From assembly GCA_035537875.1 (NCBI GenBank), contig DATLLJ010000105.1:87551-151550 (forward strand): a stretch of 64,000 nt of DNA. Reading direction: 5' to 3'. Numbering within the stretch: the stretch's first letter is position 1; every line of letters starts with the position of its first letter. Both the position numbers and the translations under genes were made by a program. This DNA comes from DATLLJ01 sp035537875. GTDB taxonomy: Bacteria; Acidobacteriota; Vicinamibacteria; Vicinamibacterales; CAVVIG01. This document shows, piece after piece, positions 34,544 through 42,898 of this stretch. The notes under the pieces were generated by a model. It did not search any database and was not told the DNA's origin. It worked only from the letters and a program-made list of their open reading frames with translations.

Positions 34544-35740
34544 ATGTCGAACCGTCGTCAGTTCCTCAAGTTCGTGGCTGCCAGCCCGCTGCTGGGTGGC
34601 TTGCCGGCTGCACTTCCCGGGCTGGCCCAGGCGCTTGCGCAGACCGGGGACTTCGTCCCGACAACCCCCGCTCAAGCGCTCAACGTGTTCGAGCTCGAAG
34701 CCGCGGCGCGCAAAGCGCTGCCGCCCGCCCATTGGGGTTACATTGCCTCCGGAGTGGACGACGACGAAACATTGAAGGCGAATCGCGATGGTTTTGCCCG
34801 GTATCAGGTCCGCGCACGGCGGCTCGTTGACGTCGGCAACATCGACCTGTCCACGGAGCTCTATGGTACGACCTGGGAAACGCCCATCGTGCTCTGTCCG
34901 ATCGGCAGCACGAAGATCGCCAATCCGGAGGGCGAGCTCGCGGTCGCACGAGCGGCGAAGGCGAAGAAGACGCTGCAGATCATCTCGACTCAGGCCTCAT
35001 ACCCCGTCGAGGAAATCACCGCCGCGCGAGGAGCGCCGGTCTGGTTTCAGCTATACACGACGAACAGCTTCGACGCCACGCGGACGATGTTGAAACGCGC
35101 TCAGGCGGCCGGGTGTCCGGTCGTCGCCGTGACCGTCGACACGCCCGCAGGCAGGAACACCGAAACGCAGACGCGCTTCAGGAGACTCGACACGAGGGAC
35201 TGTGCGAGCTGCCACACGGGCGACAACGGCGGGTCGCCGCCGAAGCCGATGTTCGACGGCATCAACATGAAGGGCATCGGCCTGACCTCTCCATCGCTCA
35301 CCTGGGACTTCGTGAAGCGCATGAAGGACACGACGACCATGAAGGTCGTCTTGAAGGGGATCGAAACCCGCGAAGACGCCGAGCTGAGCGTTCAACACGG
35401 CGTGGACGGCATCATCGTCTCCAATCACGGCGGACGGGCGCATTCGAGTGGCCGGGGCACGATCGATTGCCTGCCCGAAGTCGTACAGGGTGTCAACCGC
35501 CGGATTCCCGTCCTGGTGGACGGCGGCTTCCGCCGCGGGACCGACATCTTCAAGGCTCTTGCGCTCGGCGCGACGGCAGTCGGCATCGGTCGGCCGTACC
35601 TCTACGGCCTCGCCGCTTTCGGTCAGCCCGGGGTCGAGCGTGCCCTCGACATTCTTCGTCGTGAGCTGGCGCTCATCATGGGGCAGTGCGGCGTCAGTTC
35701 GCTCAAGCAACTTGGTTCGTCTTCGATCGTTCGCGTATAA
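34544..35740 (+). CDS. Tat-exported FMN alpha-hydroxy-acid oxidase with CxxCH motif
   Basis: A 398-residue FMN-dependent alpha-hydroxy-acid dehydrogenase (lactate/glycolate oxidase family). The barrel shows PIVLCPIGSTKIANPEGE, PVWFQLYTTN, VTVDTPAGRN, VVLKGIETREDAE, catalytic His295 in IVSNHGGRAH, and VLVDGGFRRGTDIFKALALG. Two features are unusual. The N-terminus MSNRRQFLKF followed by a hydrophobic stretch is a twin-arginine signal. Residues 220-224 are CASCH, a haem-c attachment motif, in the loop that normally covers the active site. Periplasmic export is needed for haem c attachment, so both fit each other. The window gene runs into cytochrome and PQQ genes downstream. Confidence 0.85.
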   Translation: MSNRRQFLKFVAASPLLGGLPAALPGLAQALAQTGDFVPTTPAQALNVFELEAAARKALPPAHWGYIASGVDDDETLKANRDGFARYQVRARRLVDVGNIDLSTELYGTTWETPIVLCPIGSTKIANPEGELAVARAAKAKKTLQIISTQASYPVEEITAARGAPVWFQLYTTNSFDATRTMLKRAQAAGCPVVAVTVDTPAGRNTETQTRFRRLDTRDCASCHTGDNGGSPPKPMFDGINMKGIGLTSPSLTWDFVKRMKDTTTMKVVLKGIETREDAELSVQHGVDGIIVSNHGGRAHSSGRGTIDCLPEVVQGVNRRIPVLVDGGFRRGTDIFKALALGATAVGIGRPYLYGLAAFGQPGVERALDILRRELALIMGQCGVSSLKQLGSSSIVRV

Positions 35741-35759
35741 CGCGTAAAGGGAGGGGCCT

Positions 35760-38051
35760 GTGCGTGTTCTAGTTCACCTCGCGGCCGTCGCGGTCGGTGT
35801 CGCATTCTTGTCGGTTCCTGGCGGCGTCGTGCAAACGCAGGGGGCGACCGGGGCCATCACGGGCGTCGTTCAGGGTCCCAAAGGCCCCGAGGCTGGCGTT
35901 TGGGTCATTGCCGAGACCAGGGAGCTGCCGACGAATTTCATCAAGATTGTCGTCACGGACGATCAGGGACGCTTCGTCATTCCCGAGCTCCCGGCCGCAG
36001 GCTACAGCGTGTGGGTCCGCGGCTACGGGCTCGTTGATTCGAGCAAGACGACGGTGAAACCGGGCGCGACCGGGGTGACGCTCCGGGCGACGGCTGCGGC
36101 CACGCCGCAGGAGGCCGCCAAGGTCTATCCCGGCAACTACTGGCTGTCGCTGATGGCGCCGCCCGCGGCGACGTCGTTCCCCGGAACGGGGAATCAGGGC
36201 AACGGATTCGGGCCGACGATGGTGACCCAGAACCATTGGATCAACACGCTGAAATCAGGCTGCAACTTCTGCCACCAGCTCGGCAACCAGCTCACGCGCT
36301 CGCTCGACCACGTTTACAAGGGCGATCCCTCCGTAAAGACCACGACTGAGGCCTGGGATCGACGATTGAAAGGAGGGGTGCGCGGCGGCGCGATGTACGG
36401 GACGCTCGGCACGATGGGCGCGCCTGGAACGCTCGGCGTGCTCGGAGACTGGAGCGATCGCATCGCAAAGGGTGAGGTCCCGCCTGCGCCGCCCCGGCCG
36501 CGAGGGATCGAGCGCAATGTCGTGGTGACGCTTTGGGACGTGGGCGACGACCACTCGTTCATGCACGACGAGATCTCCACCGACAAAAACCACCCGACGG
36601 TCAACGGCGGCGGATCGGTCTATGCGGTCAACGCCGGTCACGGACAGCTTGTCGTGCTGAATCCGAAGGAGAACAGCACGTACGCAATGGACATCCCGAC
36701 GCGCGCGCCACGGGACCAGGTGCCTTCGCGTTTCCCTGCGCCGACCACGCCGTCCCTCCATTGGGGCAACGAGCATCTGTGGGCCAACCCTCCGTACAAT
36801 CCCGCCGATCCGCATAACCCGATGATGGACAGCAAGGGCCGAGTCTGGACGACGTCGAAGATCCGCGGCGCTGAGCAGCCCGCGTGGTGCAACGACGCGA
36901 AGCTCGGGAACCGATTCGCAGACTGGTTCCCGCTCCAGCGCAGCGGTCGTCAAGCCTCCTATTACGACCCGAAAACGGCGAAGTGGCAGCTGATCGAAAC
37001 CTGCTACGCCACGCACCACCTTCAGTTCGACAACGACGCCAACGAAACGGTGTACTTCAACGAACTCAGCGGTCCGATCTTCGGTTGGATCGACACGAAG
37101 CTCTATGACGAGACGCTCGCGAAGACGAAGAACGAAATCACCGCCGAGCAGACGGCCGTCGGGTGGTGCGGGCAGGTGGTGGATACGAACGGCGACGGAA
37201 AAATCACCAGACCGTGGACGGTGCAGGCGGGTCGAGGCGCCACAGTCGAAGCCGTGCTGTACCAGGGAGACACGGGCGGTGGGCGTGGCGCCGCGCCCGC
37301 GGGCGGCGGGCGGGGCGCGCCGGCGCAATCGACCGGAGCGGGCGGTCCAAGCGCGAGCATGGACACGATGGTGAGCTTCAGCATGTACTCGGTGATTCCC
37401 AGCCCAGTTGACGACTCGGTCTGGGGAATCAGCGAGACCTATCCGGGCATTCTCGTCCGGCTGCAGCGAGGGAACAATCCACCGTCCACCTGCAAGAGCC
37501 AGATCTTCAGGGTGCCGGCGCCGGGATTCGATCCGCGCGGCGTGGACATCGACAGCAACGGCGTGGTGTGGACGGCTCTCGCGGCCAGCAGCCACCTGGC
37601 AAGCTTCGACGTCCGCAAGTGCAAGGATCTGGGTGGCCCGCAGAAAACCGACGGCAGCCAGTGCCAGGAAGGCTGGACCCTCTATCAGACCGACGGTCCC
37701 AAGCTGAAGGGGACCGATGTGCCGGCCGACTTCCACTATTACAACTGGGTGGATCAGCACAACATCTCCGGGCTCGGGGCGAACACGCCGTTTGCGACCG
37801 GGTCCAATTCCGATGCGCTGCTCGCCCTCAATCCGCAGACGAGGCAGTGGGTCACGCTGCGCGTCCCCTATCCGCTTGGCTTCTACTCGCGCGGCATGGA
37901 CGGCCGAATCGACGACCCGAAGGCGGGATGGAAAGGACGCGGTCTCTGGGCAAACTACGGGACCCACTTTGTCTGGCATATCGAAGGTGGCAAGGGTACC
38001 AAGGGCAAGATGGTCAAGTTCCAGATTCGGCCGGACCCGCTGGCGCAGTAG
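35760..38051 (+). CDS. Exported carboxypeptidase-regulatory-domain protein with CxxCH
   Basis: A 763-residue exported protein. After a signal peptide comes a carboxypeptidase-regulatory-like domain (~31-112: GAITGVVQGPKGPEAGVWVI, VTDDQGRFVIPELPAAGYSV). Residues 168-172 are CNFCH, a single haem-c motif. The long C-terminal part is propeller-like (repeated NGGGSVYAVNAGHGQLVVLN, DSKGRVWTTSKIRG, DDSVWGISETYPG, DSNGVVWTALAASSHLASF) with a Gly/Ala-rich linker near 505-535. GTG start at 35760 with AAGGGAGGGG upstream. It sits between the alpha-hydroxy-acid oxidase and a dihaem cytochrome, so it likely takes part in periplasmic electron transfer. No enzyme activity can be assigned. Confidence 0.72.
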   Translation: MRVLVHLAAVAVGVAFLSVPGGVVQTQGATGAITGVVQGPKGPEAGVWVIAETRELPTNFIKIVVTDDQGRFVIPELPAAGYSVWVRGYGLVDSSKTTVKPGATGVTLRATAAATPQEAAKVYPGNYWLSLMAPPAATSFPGTGNQGNGFGPTMVTQNHWINTLKSGCNFCHQLGNQLTRSLDHVYKGDPSVKTTTEAWDRRLKGGVRGGAMYGTLGTMGAPGTLGVLGDWSDRIAKGEVPPAPPRPRGIERNVVVTLWDVGDDHSFMHDEISTDKNHPTVNGGGSVYAVNAGHGQLVVLNPKENSTYAMDIPTRAPRDQVPSRFPAPTTPSLHWGNEHLWANPPYNPADPHNPMMDSKGRVWTTSKIRGAEQPAWCNDAKLGNRFADWFPLQRSGRQASYYDPKTAKWQLIETCYATHHLQFDNDANETVYFNELSGPIFGWIDTKLYDETLAKTKNEITAEQTAVGWCGQVVDTNGDGKITRPWTVQAGRGATVEAVLYQGDTGGGRGAAPAGGGRGAPAQSTGAGGPSASMDTMVSFSMYSVIPSPVDDSVWGISETYPGILVRLQRGNNPPSTCKSQIFRVPAPGFDPRGVDIDSNGVVWTALAASSHLASFDVRKCKDLGGPQKTDGSQCQEGWTLYQTDGPKLKGTDVPADFHYYNWVDQHNISGLGANTPFATGSNSDALLALNPQTRQWVTLRVPYPLGFYSRGMDGRIDDPKAGWKGRGLWANYGTHFVWHIEGGKGTKGKMVKFQIRPDPLAQ

Positions 38052-38088
38052 AGAATCGAGGATACCGATCTCCGCAGCAAGGGGAGCG

Positions 38089-38916
38089 ATGAGTATGAGC
38101 GATGGACGACACCCTGTGATGCTCGCTCGCACCTGGGTGTTCAGACTGGCGGCCATCGCGGCGATCGGCGCGATGGCCGGCGTTGCAGTAGGAGCGCAGG
38201 ATCACGGCTATACGCCCGCCGATATCGAGAACGGCGGGCGACTGTTCCAGTCCAACTGCGCCGGGTGTCACGGGCAGGATGGTGCCGGAGTCGCGGGCGT
38301 CGAGCTCGCGCGCGGGCAGTTTCGCCGGGGTTCGTCCGATACCGAACTGATCAAGATCATTCAGGGGGGCATCCCGAACACGACGATGCCCCCCCACAAT
38401 TTCACCGATGCGCAGGCCGCCAATGTGGTCGCCTACCTCCGAAACATGGCGACGATTCGCAGCGGATCCTCCCCGACGGTTCTTCGTGGCGTCGGCGACG
38501 CGGCCCGCGGCAAGGCGCTCTTCGAAGGCAAGGGCCAGTGCATGACGTGTCACCGCGTGAACGGGCGGGGTCCGCGCCTGGCGCCGGATCTGAGCGAAGT
38601 GGGGGCGACGCGCCCGCTGCCCGAACTGCACCAGGCGTTGCTCGATCCCAACGCGACCATGCGGGCGGGGAACCGGTACTTCACGGTCGTGACACGCGAC
38701 GGGCAGACCATCAGCGGACGCTTGATGAACCAGGACAGCTTCTCGGTGCAGCTGATCGATTCAAAAGAACGGCTGATTTCCCTCTCGAAATCGACTCTCC
38801 GCGAATACGGATTCGTCAAGACGTCGCCGATGCCGTCGTTCAAGGACAAGCTCAGTCTGGAGGAAATGGACGACCTGGTCGGCTATCTCGTCACGCTGAA
38901 AGGCTTCAACCCATGA
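38089..38916 (+). CDS. Exported dihaem c-type cytochrome
   Basis: A 275-residue cytochrome. A signal sequence (FRLAAIAAIGAMAGVAVGAQ) is followed by two haem-c sites: CAGCH (57-61) in GGRLFQSNCAGCHGQDGAGV, with a possible distal methionine in NTTMPPHNF, and CMTCH (151-155). The C-terminal stretch NRYFTVVTRDGQTISGRLMN and LRDIDKS-like LISLSKSTLREYG resembles the putative haem-binding domain (TIGR02603 type). GGGGAG precedes the ATG. The last bases overlap the PQQ dehydrogenase start, so it is very likely that enzyme's electron acceptor. Confidence 0.87.
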   Translation: MSMSDGRHPVMLARTWVFRLAAIAAIGAMAGVAVGAQDHGYTPADIENGGRLFQSNCAGCHGQDGAGVAGVELARGQFRRGSSDTELIKIIQGGIPNTTMPPHNFTDAQAANVVAYLRNMATIRSGSSPTVLRGVGDAARGKALFEGKGQCMTCHRVNGRGPRLAPDLSEVGATRPLPELHQALLDPNATMRAGNRYFTVVTRDGQTISGRLMNQDSFSVQLIDSKERLISLSKSTLREYGFVKTSPMPSFKDKLSLEEMDDLVGYLVTLKGFNP

Positions 38917-40604
38917 TGTGTCGCCTTCGGATCCGTCCGCGCCTGTCGGTCGCCTGTGCCTTGATGCTGGCGGCTGCCGTTCCGGGCTCGGCGGTATTCG
39001 CTCAGGCCCAGGTGACCTTCGATCGAATTCTGCGCGCCGATCAGGAGCCGCAGAACTGGCTCACGTACTCCGGAAACCTGTCGGGACATCGCTACAGCCC
39101 GCTGACGCAGATCACTCCGGCCAACGTGATGAATCTCGAGTTGCAGTGGGTGTTCCAGACCAGAGGACCGGCAGAGGCGAACGAGAAGTTCGAGGCGACT
39201 CCGCTCGTCGTGGACGGCGTCATGTATACGGTGCTGGCGCCCAACCATGTCGTCGCCCTCGACGCCGCGACCGGTCGCATGTTCTGGATGTATTCCCCCC
39301 GGTTGTCACAGCTGGCGCGCGTCTGCTGCGGCCGCGTCAACCGCGGCCTGGCCATTCTGGGCGACACGCTGTTCATGGGGACGATCGACGGTCATCTGAT
39401 CGCCATCGATGCCAAGACGGGGAAGCCGATCTGGGACAAAGCGGTCGTCAACCCGGCCGCCGGCTATTCGTTCACGCTCGCGCCGCTCGTCGTCAAAGAC
39501 AAGATCATCGTCGGCCCTTCCGGGGGCGAATACGGCATCCGCGGTTTCATTGCGGCGTTCGACGCCGCGACGGGCAACGAGGTCTGGCGTTTCAACACGA
39601 TTCCCGGACCGGGCGAACCGGGGCATGAAACGTGGGAGGATGCCGAGAAGACCGCATGGAAGACCGGTGGAGGCCCGGCCTGGGTGACCGGTTCGTACGA
39701 TCCCGACCTGAATCTCACCTATTGGGGGACTGGAAATCCCGGTCCAGATTGGAATGGCGATCCGCGTCCCGGCGACAACCTCTATACCGATTCGGTCGTG
39801 GCGCTCGATGCCGACACCGGCCGATTGAAATGGCACTATCAGTTCACGCCGCACGACGAGTTCGATTACGACTCCACGCAGGTGCCGGTGCTGGTCGACA
39901 CGACCTGGCAGGGAAGTCCCAGGAAACTGATGCTCTGGGCCAATCGGAACGGTTTCTGGTACGTGCTCGATCGCACCACCGGACAGTTCCTCCAGGGCAA
40001 GCCGTTCACTGCCGTCAACTGGGCCGAGGGATTCGACGAGAAGGGCCGGCCCAAGCGGGTTTTGAACTCAACGGTCGAGGGCACACTGGTGTATCCGAAC
40101 AACCAGGGGGCGACGAACTGGTACCCTCCGTCTTTCAGTCCCCGAACCGGTCTCTTCTACATCCCGAGCTGGATGGACACGTTCTCGACGTACTTCAAAG
40201 CGCCCGTGGAATACAAAGAAGGCAATCAGTACGTCGGACGGTTTCCCACGATGGCGTTTCCGGCGCTGCGAACCGGCCCAGGGGCGATCAATCAACGCCT
40301 CCCCGAAGACGGATACGGCGCCATCCAGGCGTTCGATCCGAAAACCGGCGAGCGGAAATGGGAATTCAAGATGATCGACGTCACCGACAGCGGCGTGTTG
40401 TCGACGGCGTCCGATCTCGTGTTCGCGGGCGGTCGTGAAGGATACTTTTTCGCGCTCGATGCCCGGACAGGCGAACAGCTCTGGAGAGGCAGTGTCGGCG
40501 GCCAGGTGTCGGCCGGTCCCATGTCATACTCGGTGGGAGGCCGGCAGTACGTGGCGATTGCCGCTGGAAGCGCGTTGTTCGTATACGCCCTTCGGCAGCA
40601 GTAG
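38913..40604 (+). CDS. Exported PQQ-dependent alcohol dehydrogenase
   Basis: A 563-residue quinoprotein. It has a signal peptide ending near VFAQAQ, then eight-bladed propeller motifs (VVALDAATGRMFWMYSP, HLIAIDAKTGKPIWDKAV, AFDAATGNEVWRFN, ALDADTGRLKWHYQFTPHDE, FDPKTGERKWEFKM, ALDARTGEQLWRG). CC at 138-139 (LARVCCGRVNRG) is the vicinal disulfide that covers PQQ. The HDEFDYD segment supplies active-site acids. It oxidises alcohols or aldehydes in the periplasm and passes electrons to the co-transcribed cytochrome. ATGATG start overlaps the cytochrome stop. Confidence 0.92.
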   Translation: MMCRLRIRPRLSVACALMLAAAVPGSAVFAQAQVTFDRILRADQEPQNWLTYSGNLSGHRYSPLTQITPANVMNLELQWVFQTRGPAEANEKFEATPLVVDGVMYTVLAPNHVVALDAATGRMFWMYSPRLSQLARVCCGRVNRGLAILGDTLFMGTIDGHLIAIDAKTGKPIWDKAVVNPAAGYSFTLAPLVVKDKIIVGPSGGEYGIRGFIAAFDAATGNEVWRFNTIPGPGEPGHETWEDAEKTAWKTGGGPAWVTGSYDPDLNLTYWGTGNPGPDWNGDPRPGDNLYTDSVVALDADTGRLKWHYQFTPHDEFDYDSTQVPVLVDTTWQGSPRKLMLWANRNGFWYVLDRTTGQFLQGKPFTAVNWAEGFDEKGRPKRVLNSTVEGTLVYPNNQGATNWYPPSFSPRTGLFYIPSWMDTFSTYFKAPVEYKEGNQYVGRFPTMAFPALRTGPGAINQRLPEDGYGAIQAFDPKTGERKWEFKMIDVTDSGVLSTASDLVFAGGREGYFFALDARTGEQLWRGSVGGQVSAGPMSYSVGGRQYVAIAAGSALFVYALRQQ

Positions 40605-40650
40605 ATGTCGAATCCGGCTGGGAGCCGGCCTTTGATCGGACGGAGGTAGC

Positions 40651-41517
40651 GTGCGTTATCGGCAGTCCAGGGTGCTCATGATCGTCGCGACTCTCGTCGC
40701 GGCGCCCGCAGCGGCACAAAACTCGACCCAGCCTCTCAATCCCGGTCAGTCGCTGTCAACGGCGAAGCCCGCAGCACCGCCACCCTCGAAACCGGCCCCT
40801 CGCTCAGCCGACGGCAAAATCGTGCTGGGCACGGTACCCGGCGAGCAGGGAATCTGGGTGGGCGACGGGCGGCTGGTGATCAATCCCCGCAGTTACGAGC
40901 CGAACACGACGAAGAACGCTCCGATTCACATCGACAACACACCGCTGCAGGACTGGGCACGCGAGCTCGTGAATGCCCGGCACGGAGAATTCCTGAAGGA
41001 CGAGCCGCACGCCCGCTGCAAGCCCTCGGGCGGCCCGCGCGAGTTCATCACGCCCTACGGGTTCGAGCTGCTCGAGTTACCGGAGCTGAAGCAGGTATTC
41101 ATCTTCGACATCGGCGGGCCGCATTCCTATCGGGTCATCTACATGGACGGTCGCGGTCACCCCAAGAATCTCGAACCCAGCTACTACGGACATTCAACAG
41201 GTCGATGGGAAGGGGATACCCTCGTCGTCGATGCGGTCGGATTCAACGAGAAGTTCTGGATGAGCCGGGACGGTCTTCCACACACCGATCAGCTGCACCT
41301 CACTGAACGGATCACGCGGCTCGACTACAACACGCTGAAGTACGAGGTCACCATCGACGATCCCGGAGCGTACACTCAGCCGTGGACGAGCAGCTTCAAC
41401 CTGAGATGGACGCCCGGGCAGGAAGTCTTCGAATATCAGTGTCAGGGCAACAACTTTTTCCCTGACTCGGTGTTCGGTTCGAACTACTTCGACGAAACGA
41501 CGAGCGTGGTGCCCTGA
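40651..41517 (+). CDS. Exported hypothetical protein of the PQQ operon
   Basis: A 288-residue exported protein. The signal peptide is near RVLMIVATLVAAPAAAQ, followed by a Pro/Ala/Ser linker to about residue 55, then a compact domain with VPGEQGIWVGDGRLVINP, GGPHSYRVIYMDGRGHPKNL, SYYGHSTGRWEGDTLVVDAV, LPHTDQLHLTERITRLDYN and TIDDPGAYTQPWTSSF. These blocks recur in uncharacterised acidobacterial secreted proteins beside dehydrogenases; I do not know a function. GTG start with GGAGGT upstream. It is the last gene of the redox operon. Confidence 0.75.
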   Translation: MRYRQSRVLMIVATLVAAPAAAQNSTQPLNPGQSLSTAKPAAPPPSKPAPRSADGKIVLGTVPGEQGIWVGDGRLVINPRSYEPNTTKNAPIHIDNTPLQDWARELVNARHGEFLKDEPHARCKPSGGPREFITPYGFELLELPELKQVFIFDIGGPHSYRVIYMDGRGHPKNLEPSYYGHSTGRWEGDTLVVDAVGFNEKFWMSRDGLPHTDQLHLTERITRLDYNTLKYEVTIDDPGAYTQPWTSSFNLRWTPGQEVFEYQCQGNNFFPDSVFGSNYFDETTSVVP

Positions 41518-41544
41518 AGCCGAAGGTGCGGGTCTCGAACGGCT

Positions 41545-42093
41545 CTATGCCACCAGTGCCGCGATAGTCGCTCCGGCCGCGTACGCAGCGGCGGCCACGA
41601 GAGCTCCAAGGGTCAGCATTTCGAGACCCGCTGCCCACCAGCGTTCGATGGTCACCGTCGCGCGAAGCGCTCCCACCGCGAACAGCGACGCCAGGGTGGC
41701 CGCGATCGACCAGCGGAACGCGTCGGCGCCCCCCGTCGGCACGATATAGGGAACCAGCGGCACCGAGCCCGCCGCCACGAACGCCAGGAAAGTCGCGCCG
41801 GCGTGACGCCAGGGGTTCGATTCCTCCTCCGGCAGGTCGTCCATGGCCCTGGCGCTTTCGTTTGCGCGGATGGAGGCAAAGTTCCCAACCGCCATCGACA
41901 GCCCGTCGGCCACGAGGTTGGCCGCACCGACGATCAGCACGACGCGGTGCGAGAGCTCCCCACCTGCCACGCCGGCCACGACCGCGAACGTCGTCACGAT
42001 GCCGTCGTTGGCGCCGTACACCAGGTCCCTGATGTAGTGCCGGGCGATGCCGACGACATCGTGCGGTTCAACGTGTACCGAAGCGCGGGCCAC
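41545..42093 (-). CDS. VIT1/CCC1-family transporter
   Basis: A 182-residue membrane protein of the vacuolar iron/manganese transporter family. The N-terminus ends HYIRDLVYGANDGIVTTFAV, the conserved opening of helix 1. Helix 2 holds IVGAANLVADGLSMAVGNFA, with D/N/E residues that line the metal path. Acidic helix EESNPWRHAGATF follows, then two to three helices. It exports Fe2+ or Mn2+ from the cytosol, protecting against metal stress. Length is normal for short bacterial members lacking the ferritin-like domain. Confidence 0.88.
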   Translation of the reverse strand: MARASVHVEPHDVVGIARHYIRDLVYGANDGIVTTFAVVAGVAGGELSHRVVLIVGAANLVADGLSMAVGNFASIRANESARAMDDLPEEESNPWRHAGATFLAFVAAGSVPLVPYIVPTGGADAFRWSIAATLASLFAVGALRATVTIERWWAAGLEMLTLGALVAAAAYAAGATIAALVA

Positions 42094-42151
42094 TGGCGCG
42101 AGTATAGCGTGGGGGCAGACGAGGCCGGGGCCCTGGGATCGTGACGGTCGG

Positions 42152-42382
42152 CTACACGAAACTGAACACGGCTCTGATTTGGCGGCGGATCGAGACGCGT
42201 GACAGGGGTCCCCACTTTGGTACTGGTGACAACCCGGTCAGCGTGTCGTAGCTGACGGGACGCTTGTCGGTCCAGTCGGAATCGCGCCTGCCGCCGCGCC
42301 ACTTGGCCCGGCGGTCTGGAATCCGGCGGCGATCCACGGCGACGAACGGCAAATTCTCGATCTCGGTGTACTGTTCGCGCAT
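42152..42382 (-). CDS. Small Arg/Trp-rich protein, uncertain
   Basis: A 76-residue frame starting MREQYTEIENLPFVAVDRRR. The middle holds the charged motif RRIPDRRAKWRGGRRDSDW, reminiscent of a short RRG-x-RRDSDW element seen in many small bacterial proteins; this is a recollection, not a search result. No membrane segment or ribosome-binding site is visible. It lies between the transporter gene and the GerW-like gene on the opposite strand. The long open frame upstream of this start is a shadow of the receiver-kinase gene, so the ATG is the most sensible start. Confidence is limited. Confidence 0.4.
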   Translation of the reverse strand: MREQYTEIENLPFVAVDRRRIPDRRAKWRGGRRDSDWTDKRPVSYDTLTGLSPVPKWGPLSRVSIRRQIRAVFSFV

Positions 42383-42508
42383 GCCGGGACTATCGGCAGA
42401 GACGACCCGATCGATTACCCGTCGGCGGCCCCCGAAGCGTGCCGGTTCAGCAGGCTCAGCCGTCACCTGACGGCGTGTGATTCTTGCATGCTGACCGAGG
42501 AGGTCATC

Positions 42509-42859
42509 ATGGATGTACAGCAGGTCCTGGCGGGCGCGCAGGAGTCGATGTCGGTCCGGCGCGTGTTCGGCGACCCGATTCAGGTCGATGGCAGCACGAT
42601 CGTACCGGTGGCCAAGATCGGCGGAGGCGGTGGCGGCGGCGCCAAGGGCACGGATGAAGGCGGCGTCGGATTCGGCCTGGCTGCCCGACCCGCGGGCGTC
42701 TACGTCATTCGAAATGGAGACGCGCGCTGGCGTCCGGCAATCGACGTCAACCGTGTCATCCTCGGGGGCCAGCTCGTCGCCGTCACGGCGCTTCTCACGC
42801 TGGGGCCGGCCGTGCGCCGATGGCTTTCGCATCGCTCCGGGTCGCGAATGGAGACGTAG
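42509..42859 (+). CDS. GerW (YtfJ)-like protein
   Basis: A 116-residue protein of the GerW/YtfJ family. It carries the core MSVRRVFGDPIQVDGSTIVP and a glycine-rich loop (VAKIGGGGGGGAKG) followed by GVGFGLAARPAGVYVI, ending with a hydrophobic stretch (VILGGQLVAVTALLTLGPAV) that may be a C-terminal membrane helix. In Firmicutes the family includes a spore germination protein; in non-sporulating bacteria the role is unknown, so no sporulation function is claimed. GGAGGT four bases before the ATG fixes the start. The gene precedes the receiver-kinase fusion on the same strand. Confidence 0.75.
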   Translation: MDVQQVLAGAQESMSVRRVFGDPIQVDGSTIVPVAKIGGGGGGGAKGTDEGGVGFGLAARPAGVYVIRNGDARWRPAIDVNRVILGGQLVAVTALLTLGPAVRRWLSHRSGSRMET

Positions 42860-42898
42860 CCGGTTCGCCGGCTGCCGCAGGTCTTCTGGTAGTATGCG

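Noticed and set aside
36255..38156. A 633-codon minus-strand frame
   Set aside because: Antisense to the clearly coding CNFCH protein; composition is Arg/His/Val rich with no motif.
42509..42859. Evidence of sporulation from the GerW-like gene
   Set aside because: The family is found in non-sporulating bacteria and no other sporulation gene is in the window.
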